From NCBI GenBank assembly GCA_964422725.1, contig CAYRCC010000043.1, positions 1 through 18,190 on the forward strand: a stretch of DNA of 18,190 nt, in the 5' to 3' direction. Shown here piece after piece: positions 6,170 to 12,629 of the stretch; within the stretch, counting starts at the first letter, position 1, and every line of letters starts with the position of its first letter. Position numbers and translations under genes: made by a program. A model generated the notes under the pieces. It worked only from the letters and a program-made list of their open reading frames with translations, was not told where the DNA came from and made no database searches. Source of the stretch: CAKSNH01 sp964422725. Its GTDB lineage: Bacteria; Bacillota; Clostridia; UBA1381.

Positions 6170-6898
6170 TTATTTTACGGCAAATGTATTTGCTGTTTTT
6201 ACCGCCTCGGCAAGGTCAATATTACCGGTATACAACGCTCTGCCTATTATCACGCCCTCGACTCCCGTATGCGAAAGTGCGGTTATATCCTCGATTTTTC
6301 CGACTCCGCCCGACGCGATAACGTCAAGCGCGGTATTTTCCGCCATTTCGGTCATTGCCGCGATATTCGGACCTTTCAGCGTACCGTCGGTTGCGATATC
6401 GGTGTATACAATCGTGCTTACGCCAAGCTTTTCCATACGCTTTGCAAAGTCAACCGCCGAAAACTCGCTTACCTGTTCCCAACCCTCAATCGCGACCATA
6501 CCGTCCTTTGCATCAATCCCGATTACTATTTTTTCTTTGTACTTATCCACGGCGCGGCGCACAAAATCAGCATCTTTTACCGCCGAAGTACCTATAATCA
6601 CACGGCTTATACCGCAGTCGAGCTTCTTTTCTATATCCTCCATAGTGCGTATACCGCCGCCCGTCTGCACAGGTACGTTCACCGCCGCGCATATATTTTT
6701 TATAACCTCGGCATTAACGCCGTGTCCTTTCAGTGCGCCGTCAAGGTCAACCACGTGGATAAAATCTCCGCCGAGTCTTTCCCATTTGAGCGCCGTTTCG
6801 ACGGGGTTGTCCCCGTAAACGGTAACGTCGGAAAATCTGCCTTGCAGCAGGCGCACACAGTTTCCGTCCTTTATGTCGATAGCCGGATAAATTCTCAT
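6170..6898 (-). CDS. hisA: ProFAR isomerase (HisA)
   Basis: TIM-barrel enzyme that isomerises ProFAR to PRFAR, step 4 of histidine synthesis. The 242-residue product begins MRIYPAIDIKDGNCVRLLQG with the catalytic Asp in AIDIKDG. The second-half phosphate site and acid are in YTDIATDGTLKGPN, and the C-terminal phosphate-binding loops are VIASGGVGKIEDI and GVIIGRALY. I chose the ATG at 6898, preceded by AAAGGA, over an extension to 6976 that adds 26 unconserved residues. It is the first gene of a two-gene hisA-hisIE operon. The usual partner hisF is not between them or elsewhere in the window. Confidence 0.96.
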   Translation of the reverse strand: MRIYPAIDIKDGNCVRLLQGRFSDVTVYGDNPVETALKWERLGGDFIHVVDLDGALKGHGVNAEVIKNICAAVNVPVQTGGGIRTMEDIEKKLDCGISRVIIGTSAVKDADFVRRAVDKYKEKIVIGIDAKDGMVAIEGWEQVSEFSAVDFAKRMEKLGVSTIVYTDIATDGTLKGPNIAAMTEMAENTALDVIASGGVGKIEDITALSHTGVEGVIIGRALYTGNIDLAEAVKTANTFAVK

Positions 6899-6996
6899 AA
6901 TACAGTTCCTTTCGTGCTTTAATGTCAATAAATGATATACCGGACCCGACGATGTTTTGCCGAAAGTCCGTTTCAATTATTAACCAATCGGTATTT

Positions 6997-7022
6997 ACTT
7001 AATATTATTACTTAATATTATA
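6997..7022. repeat. 13-bp tandem direct repeat at the hisA -10
   Basis: ACTTAATATTATT (6997-7009) is followed directly by ACTTAATATTATA (7010-7022), 12 of 13 identical. The second unit contains the hisA -10 box and the first covers the expected transcription start. Confidence 0.85.
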
Positions 7023-7045
7023 TTATAAAAACGCAGACAGGTCAA
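7017..7045 (-). promoter_or_regulatory. Sigma-A promoter of hisA-hisIE
   Basis: On the minus strand TTGACC (7045-7040) and TATAAT (7022-7017) are separated by exactly 17 nt, a near-consensus housekeeping promoter. It predicts a leader of about 110 nt before hisA. I saw no T-box core (AGGGUGG-like) in that leader. Confidence 0.75.
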
Positions 7046-7192
7046 CAACTTTTGCAAGTCAATACGGCGGATTTGGGGTATAAGCTCAAACATTTACACA
7101 AAACCGTGCATATAATATGGTATAGACTGATGTTTTATGTAAACAGGCAGTCGATACAGATTTATTACACAGTAATGCTTGAAGGATGGTGA

Positions 7193-7462
7193 ATGGTTAT
7201 GAAGTATATATTGGCAGCGGTCGGTGCCGTGACATCGGCGGTAAGACTGAAAAAGACAGCTGAGAGTATGGGAGTGCCGAGAGCGGCGGTTGTGCATACT
7301 CCGGCATTGCTGAACAAGGGCGGCTGTTCGTATTCGCTGAGATTTGAAAGCGGATATCTGGACATTGTAAAAAGTGCCTCCGTGCGTGCGCACATACCGG
7401 TAAAGGGTTATTACGGCGAAATACAAGACGGCAGGGAGCGTGTGTTCCATGCTTTATCTTGA
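7193..7462 (+). CDS. DUF3343 protein, putative sulfur/selenium carrier
   Basis: An 89-residue protein resembling DUF3343, a family usually found beside class V desulfurases or selenocysteine lyases and proposed to carry S or Se. The single cysteine, C45 in LNKGGCSYSLRF, is at the family's expected position (usually SSGCGxALRF-like). VRAHIPVKGYYGEI near the end is also family-like. The start at 7193 has GAAGGA 6 nt ahead; the ATG at 7199 is the alternative. The gene ends 14 nt inside the desulfurase gene, implying direct coupling and probably a donor-acceptor pair. A TATAAT at 7111-7116 may be its -10, but I see no good -35. Confidence 0.8.
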   Translation: MVMKYILAAVGAVTSAVRLKKTAESMGVPRAAVVHTPALLNKGGCSYSLRFESGYLDIVKSASVRAHIPVKGYYGEIQDGRERVFHALS

Positions 7463-8573
7463 CAACGCCGCAACAAGCTACAGAAAACCCGTATGCGTGT
7501 ACAGGGATATGTTTTTGAACACGCTGTATCTGAGTGCAAACGCCGGCAGAGGCGGTCACAGGCTGAGCGTGAGAGCGGCGGAGAAAACAGCGCAGACGGC
7601 ACAGGTTATCGCCGAGCTTTTCAACATAGAAAACCCTATGCAAATAGCGTTCACGCAGAATGCGACGTATGCGCTCAATATGGCTATTGCCGGAGCGGCG
7701 GCGGGCGAGCATATAATAGTGACGAGTATGGAGCATAACAGCGTGCTTCGTCCGGCGGCGGCGTATTGCAAATACACGTCGGTGAAAGCGGACAGCGGCG
7801 GAATTGTAAATCCGGCTGACATCGAGCGCGCGATACGTCACAACACAAAGCTTATTGTATGCACGCACATTTCAAACGTATGCGGCAGTATACAGCCGAT
7901 AGAAGAAATAGGAAATATTGCAAAAAAGCATAAAATAGCGTTTCTTGTCGATGCGGCGCAGAGTGCCGGAACAGCGGATATAGACGTGAAGAAAATGAAT
8001 ATATCAATGCTTGCATTTTCGGGACATAAGGGACTTATGGGGCCGCTGGGTACGGGCGGCTTGTATGTTGACGAAGGCTTGAATATAGCGCCGATTATAA
8101 GCGGCGGAACGGGCAGTGCTTCGGAGAGTCTTGCGCAGCCTGATTTTATGCCGGATATGCTCCAGAGCGGTACTCTCAACACTCCGGCAATTGCGGCACT
8201 GGGCAGCGGAGTTAAATTTATTTTGAAAGAAACGCCGTCGGCGATACTTGCGCACGAGCGGCGGCTGGCACTCAGGCTTATCAATGAACTGAAAAATATT
8301 GACGGGATAACGGTATACGGCAGTGATGACGACAGCAAACGCAGCGGTACACTTTGCTTTAATATAGACGGAACGGACAGCGGTGAGGTCAGCGGTATTT
8401 TAAACGACAGCTATTCTATTGCCGTGCGCGGCGGCTGGCACTGTGCATATCCGGCACACAAAACGCTCGGAACGGAAAAAGGCGGTTCGGTGAGGGTGAG
8501 CTTCGGGTATTTTAACACCGACAAAGATGTGAGGGTGTTTGTTGATGCTGTGAGCAAGCTGATGAAAGGATAA
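7449..8573 (+). CDS. Class V aminotransferase, cysteine desulfurase/selenocysteine lyase family
   Basis: PLP enzyme predicted to take sulfur (or selenium) from cysteine (or selenocysteine). The 374-residue protein has DNAAT at the N terminus, SMEHNS with H96 stacking on PLP, VDAAQSAG with D168 and Q171, the Schiff-base lysine K194 in SGHKGLMGPLG, and the sulfur-carrying C332 in RGGWHCAYPAHKTLGT. The RGGxHCAxxAHK ending is typical of the subgroup found with DUF3343, distinct from NifS/IscS and SufS. The ATG at 7449 (GGGAG at 7434-7438) is preferred over GTG at 7440. No isc, suf, selD or thiamine genes are nearby, so the substrate is undetermined. Confidence 0.92.
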   Translation: MLYLDNAATSYRKPVCVYRDMFLNTLYLSANAGRGGHRLSVRAAEKTAQTAQVIAELFNIENPMQIAFTQNATYALNMAIAGAAAGEHIIVTSMEHNSVLRPAAAYCKYTSVKADSGGIVNPADIERAIRHNTKLIVCTHISNVCGSIQPIEEIGNIAKKHKIAFLVDAAQSAGTADIDVKKMNISMLAFSGHKGLMGPLGTGGLYVDEGLNIAPIISGGTGSASESLAQPDFMPDMLQSGTLNTPAIAALGSGVKFILKETPSAILAHERRLALRLINELKNIDGITVYGSDDDSKRSGTLCFNIDGTDSGEVSGILNDSYSIAVRGGWHCAYPAHKTLGTEKGGSVRVSFGYFNTDKDVRVFVDAVSKLMKG

Positions 8574-8594
8574 TATGGGAAAATGTCACTTGTT

Positions 8595-8623
8595 AAGGCT
8601 GTCGGTGTTTTACCGACAGCCTT
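8595..8623 (+). terminator. Stem-loop terminator after the desulfurase gene
   Basis: A perfect 12-bp stem, AAGGCTGTCGGT (8595-8606) with ACCGACAGCCTT (8612-8623), has a GTTTT loop, 22 nt past the stop codon. The following T tract is short, so efficiency is uncertain. Confidence 0.6.
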
Positions 8624-8664
8624 TAAAAAAGCGAAATTTCACCGAATTGCGGCAACGCCCTTTA

Positions 8665-8687
8665 TTGCAAAGGGAAACCCTTTGCAA
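8665..8687. repeat. TTGCAAAGGG inverted repeat
   Basis: TTGCAAAGGG (8665-8674) and CCCTTTGCAA (8678-8687) form a 10-bp stem with an AAA loop, just past the stop of the downstream ABC gene. The same arms recur at 12571-12601 and near 17896-17919, so this is one member of a repeat family placed at gene ends. Confidence 0.85.
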
Positions 8688-8699
8688 ACCGCTCCTCCG

Positions 8700-10478
8700 C
8701 TATTCCTCCAGAAACGCATACTGCGCCGTATACAGCCTGTAATACGCACCCTTTCTCTTCATAAGCTCGTCATGACTTCCGCTTTCTATAATCCTGCCTT
8801 TGTCTATGTACATAATACGATCGGCATTTTTTATCGTCGACAGCCTGTGTGCAATGACAAATCCGGTTCTGTTCTTTAACAGACGGTCAAGTCCTTTCTG
8901 GAGCATAATCTCCGTTTCCGTATCAATGCTCGACGTTGCCTCGTCCAGAATAAGTATCTTAGGGTCGGCAAGCAGTGCGCGCGCAAACGATATCAACTGC
9001 CGCTGCCCTGCCGACAGCCTTGAACCGCGCTCGTTTACCTGCGTGTCATAGCCGTCCTCCATCGCCGAAATGAATTCGTCCGCGCATACCGTTTCCGCTG
9101 CCGCTTTTATTTCGTCCATAGTCGCGTCCGTTTTGGAATAACGTATATTGTCCGCTATAGTACCCGAAAATATAAACGTGTCCTGCATCATTACACCCAT
9201 CTGTTCTCTCAGCGACTTTAACGTCACCTTGCTTATATCCACGCCGTCAATAAGTATTGCGCCGTCCGTAAGATTGTAAAATCGGCTTAAAAGATTTACC
9301 ACAGTCGACTTGCCCGCTCCCGTCGGACCTACCAGCGCAATCGTTTCGCCCCGATTCACTTTAAAGCTTACATCATTCAATATCATCTGTTTCGGCTCAT
9401 ACGCAAAATACACGTTCTTAAACTCAACATCACCGTGAATTTCCGGCATTTTCTGTGCGTGCGGCAAATCGCACACGTTCGGCTCTTCGTCAAGCAGTTC
9501 AAACACACGCTCCATATACGCCGATGCGGTAGTCAGCGAATTGTACTGATTTGCAAGGTTTACAACCGGATTCCAAAACATCGTTACATAGATGGTAAAC
9601 TGCGTAAGCATACCTATCGTAATCCCGTTATCGAAATTGCGTATTCCGTACACCAACAGCAGCAGTGTCGCACTGATGGAGGCAAGGTCTACCATAGGTC
9701 CTATAGCCTGCGCTATCCTTTGCGCCTTCATCCACTTATGTGAATTTTCCGTAACCATACCGTGAAATATTTCCCTGTTGCAGTCCTCGCGCGCATACGC
9801 CTGTGTAACCCTCATACCCAGAATACTCTCCTGTATGTACGCCGTAAGATTTGAGTTTTTCGCGCTGTACGCCTGCCACGACTTGTGCAGTCCGGTTTTC
9901 ATCAGGAAAATCACAAACACAAACACCGGAAACGGTGCCATTGCCACAAGTGCCAGCCGACGGTTCACCGCAAGCATTACCACTATTATTACAAGCACAT
10001 TAAATATGTCCGTTACTATATTTACCAGTCCGTTTGACAACACATCGCTCAGCGAGTTTACATAATGCACCACACGCACCAAAATTTTGCCGTGCGGACG
10101 GTTGTCAAAATACGAAAACGGCAGCTGCTGCAAATGCGAAAATACGTCTTTCCTAAGCTGTGCTATAACCTTCTGACCAACTCTGTTCATAGAAATGATT
10201 TTGTATTTCGTAATGAGTGAGGTGAGCGCGTTAATCAAGCACAGAATCACCGCCGAGGCAACAATAAAGTCAATTCGTCCGCTCGGGATAAAGCTGTCTA
10301 TGGTCATTGATATAATCTGCGGATTTACAATGTTCGCAACTCCCGTAAGCATAAGCAGAATTATGATAAATACCATAGTTTTTCTGTACGGCTTAACATA
10401 CTTTAAAAGTCTTGCGAAATATTCTATTTTAAACTCACTTTCGAGAGTTTCGTCAATATCAACCTTATTTCTTGCCAT
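8700..10478 (-). CDS. ABC exporter half-transporter, subunit with catalytic Walker B Glu
   Basis: Predicted inner-membrane half of a type IV ABC exporter (multidrug/lipid family). The 592 residues hold a six-helix membrane domain (about 30-320) and a nucleotide-binding domain. The latter has Walker A GPTGAGKST (384-392), Q-loop MMQDTFIF, signature LSAGQ (488-492), Walker B ILILDE with catalytic E513, and H-loop H544 in IAHRLST. The signature deviates from LSGGQ. The start at 10478 (GGGGG at 10487-10491) is preferred over an extension to 10538 that lies inside the upstream gene. It overlaps the upstream ABC gene by 14 nt. Together they should form a heterodimer. The substrate cannot be read from the sequence. 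Confidence 0.93.
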   Translation of the reverse strand: MARNKVDIDETLESEFKIEYFARLLKYVKPYRKTMVFIIILLMLTGVANIVNPQIISMTIDSFIPSGRIDFIVASAVILCLINALTSLITKYKIISMNRVGQKVIAQLRKDVFSHLQQLPFSYFDNRPHGKILVRVVHYVNSLSDVLSNGLVNIVTDIFNVLVIIVVMLAVNRRLALVAMAPFPVFVFVIFLMKTGLHKSWQAYSAKNSNLTAYIQESILGMRVTQAYAREDCNREIFHGMVTENSHKWMKAQRIAQAIGPMVDLASISATLLLLVYGIRNFDNGITIGMLTQFTIYVTMFWNPVVNLANQYNSLTTASAYMERVFELLDEEPNVCDLPHAQKMPEIHGDVEFKNVYFAYEPKQMILNDVSFKVNRGETIALVGPTGAGKSTVVNLLSRFYNLTDGAILIDGVDISKVTLKSLREQMGVMMQDTFIFSGTIADNIRYSKTDATMDEIKAAAETVCADEFISAMEDGYDTQVNERGSRLSAGQRQLISFARALLADPKILILDEATSSIDTETEIMLQKGLDRLLKNRTGFVIAHRLSTIKNADRIMYIDKGRIIESGSHDELMKRKGAYYRLYTAQYAFLEE

Positions 10479-12285
10479 TATCCGCGCCCCCTTTTGCATA
10501 AAAGCTGTCAAAATCACCCATTTGGTTTTCGTAAACACTCCTGTAATACGCCTCTTCGACAGGCCTGTTTATAAGATTTTCGTGCGTGCCGTACTCTATA
10601 AGCTGACCGTCACTCAACACCAGTATCAAATCCGCATTTTTGACAGACGATATCCTGTGCGCTATTATAAAAGTCGTTCTGTCGGCAAAATATTCCTTGA
10701 GTGTCTGCTGTATAAAATGCTCCGTTTCCATATCAACCGCCGACGTTGTATCGTCAAGCACGAGTATTGACGGGTCTTTCAAAAGTGCGCGCGCAAGTGC
10801 GATACGCTGTTTCTGACCGCCCGAAAGCCCCACGCCCCTCTCGCCCACAATCGTGTTGTAGCCATCGGGCATTTTGCTGATGAATCCGTCAGCATCCGCC
10901 GCCTGTGACACCCTCTTTATCCGTTCAAAATCGGCGTTCGGACTGCCGTAGGCAATGTTTCCCTCTATGGTGTCGGAAAACAGGAAAATGTCCTGCATAG
11001 CAACCGCGATATTGTCGCGCAGGGTTGTAAGTTTCAAGTCCTTTACATTTTTGCCGTCAATCAAAACCTCGCCCTCCGACACATCGTAAAATCGGCTTAT
11101 AAGATTTATCAGCGTTGATTTTCCCGCCCCCGTCGGACCTACAATCGCAACGGTCTGCCCGGGCTGTGCCTTAAACGAAATGTTCTGCAATACCGGATCA
11201 CTGCCGTATTTAAACGACACATTCCTAAATTCCACCTCGCCGACAAAGCGCGACGGCGCGGTTTTTTTCTCCGTAAGCTCCGGATTGATTTTCGGCTCTG
11301 TTTCGAGAAACTCAACTATTCGCTCCGTACTTGCGACCGCGCGCTGCATTTCGTTCATCAGCCACGGAAACATTCTGAGCGGATTGTTTATCGCCCACAA
11401 AAGACCGTTAAACGTGACAATATCGCCGATTGACACCTTGGAATGTACCGCAAGCACACCGCCGACACATATTAAAATTACATTAAGCAGTCCGGCAATA
11501 AAATCAAGCGTAGGTATATATTTTGCCTGAATATCGGCAACGGCAAAGTTCGCCGCCGAATACCCCTCGTTATACTTTGAGAATTTCTCCATTTCAAAAT
11601 CCTCTTTCGCGAACGCTTTTACCACGCGGTTACCGCCGATATTTTCCTGAACCGTCGAATTTAGTATTGAAAAAGCCTCGCGCACCTTGTGAAAAAGCGG
11701 ACGAATGTTATTCGACATTTTCAGCGAAAGAATAAGTATAAACGGCACTACCGCCGCAAGACACACCGTCAGAAGCGGACTTATCATAATCATGGCAGCA
11801 ATCGCACCGACAAACAGCACGGCGTTTTCCGCGGTAATAAAAAGCGTATACGCCGAAAAATGGCGTATCATATCGGTGTCTGAGGTCATTTTGGTCATAA
11901 TATCGCCGGTGCGGTTTTTGTCGAAAAATTCAAAGTCAAGCGTGCTGAGCTTTTTGTACAAATCCTCTCGGAGAGATTTCAGCACGGACTGTGAAACTAT
12001 TTCGGCGTTGCAGCGATAGAAATAAAGTGATATTCCTCGCAGCAGCGTAACGGCGAGTATTGCAATTATCAAAGCTGTCAGGGTTTGATAAAGCTGTCCG
12101 TTTACGGGTTTTCCTATATTCAGTGCCGCCGCAACCGGTTCGGCGATGTTATCCACGATTCTGCCCGTTATCCCCGGTCTTATAACAATTAATATGCTCG
12201 ATATCAGGCTCAGCATAAGCGCCGCGCCTATACGCCATTTGACGTTTGCAAGATATCCGTTAATAAATTTCAACGTCTGTTTCAT
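10465..12285 (-). CDS. ABC exporter half-transporter, degenerate-site subunit
   Basis: First gene of the ABC pair, 606 residues: membrane domain (about 15-320) and nucleotide-binding domain. Motifs are Walker A GPTGAGKST (383-391), signature LSGGQ (487-491), Walker B ILVLDD and H-loop H543 in IAHRISS. The residue after the Walker B Asp is D512 rather than the catalytic Glu. In heterodimeric exporters such as BmrCD, LmrCD and TM287/288, one subunit carries this substitution and its site pairs with the deviant signature of the partner. Here the partner has LSAGQ, which fits. The ATG at 12285 has AGGGGAG 8 nt ahead; the longer form from 12312 lacks a site. It has its own promoter and a leader of about 100 nt. 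Confidence 0.93.
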   Translation of the reverse strand: MKQTLKFINGYLANVKWRIGAALMLSLISSILIVIRPGITGRIVDNIAEPVAAALNIGKPVNGQLYQTLTALIIAILAVTLLRGISLYFYRCNAEIVSQSVLKSLREDLYKKLSTLDFEFFDKNRTGDIMTKMTSDTDMIRHFSAYTLFITAENAVLFVGAIAAMIMISPLLTVCLAAVVPFILILSLKMSNNIRPLFHKVREAFSILNSTVQENIGGNRVVKAFAKEDFEMEKFSKYNEGYSAANFAVADIQAKYIPTLDFIAGLLNVILICVGGVLAVHSKVSIGDIVTFNGLLWAINNPLRMFPWLMNEMQRAVASTERIVEFLETEPKINPELTEKKTAPSRFVGEVEFRNVSFKYGSDPVLQNISFKAQPGQTVAIVGPTGAGKSTLINLISRFYDVSEGEVLIDGKNVKDLKLTTLRDNIAVAMQDIFLFSDTIEGNIAYGSPNADFERIKRVSQAADADGFISKMPDGYNTIVGERGVGLSGGQKQRIALARALLKDPSILVLDDTTSAVDMETEHFIQQTLKEYFADRTTFIIAHRISSVKNADLILVLSDGQLIEYGTHENLINRPVEEAYYRSVYENQMGDFDSFYAKGGADNGKK

Positions 12286-12355
12286 ATACACAGCTCCCCT
12301 CGTATCAATCAAACAATGTACAGAACTATTACTGTAATTTTATTTTGACATAATA

Positions 12356-12376
12356 TTACATCGGAATAACCCTCCT
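12356..12376 (-). promoter_or_regulatory. Start-stop mini-ORF with strong Shine-Dalgarno in ABC leader
   Basis: In the ABC operon leader, AGGAGGG (12376-12370) is followed after 8 nt by ATG (12361-12359) and immediately by TAA (12358-12356). A second micro-ORF, ATGTCAAAATAA, starts a few nt further on. The spacing is ideal for ribosome loading, yet no peptide would be made. A ribosome-mediated control role is inference. Confidence 0.4.
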
Positions 12377-12392
12377 ATGATTTCGTTCTTTT

Positions 12393-12420
12393 ATTATACA
12401 TTTTTCTCGGATATTTTCAA
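12393..12420 (-). promoter_or_regulatory. Promoter of the ABC exporter operon
   Basis: On the minus strand TTGAAA (12420-12415) and TATAAT (12398-12393) are 16 nt apart. Upstream of it lie two copies of TTGTTTAAAAAA (starting at about 12430 and 12460). The second is part of a 9-bp A/T hairpin (12453-12474), which may act as an UP element or operator. Confidence 0.7.
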
Positions 12421-12552
12421 GTCCTAAAATTGTTTAAAAAACAGTGTAAAAACGTTTTTTTGTTTAAAAAAACGACTGACAAAAATGTTCAGGAAAATTC
12501 ATTGTTAAAAATCATAAAAAATCATTGAAATCACAATAAAAAATCTGTAGTG

Positions 12553-12620
12553 ATAAGGGACGTAAGTCCCTTATTGCAAAGGGGTTGCCCCTTTGCAATA
12601 AAAGGGGCTTTCGCCCCTTT
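12553..12620. repeat. Array of three consecutive hairpins after recD2
   Basis: Three perfect stems abut or overlap: ATAAGGGAC/GTCCCTTAT (12553-12574), TTATTGCAAAGGGG/CCCCTTTGCAATAA (14 bp, 12571-12601) and AAAGGGGC/GCCCCTTT (12601-12620). The first two share four bases and the last two share one base, so adjacent stems compete. On the minus strand the array follows the recD2 stop and is followed by a T6 tract (12543-12538), so it may serve as its terminator. The arms match the repeat family at the window ends. Confidence 0.85.
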
Positions 12621-12629
12621 AACCCTCCG

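Noticed and set aside
6899..7010. T-box or his attenuator in the hisA leader
   Set aside because: No AGGGUGG core, specifier loop, His-codon run or terminator hairpin with T tract was found.
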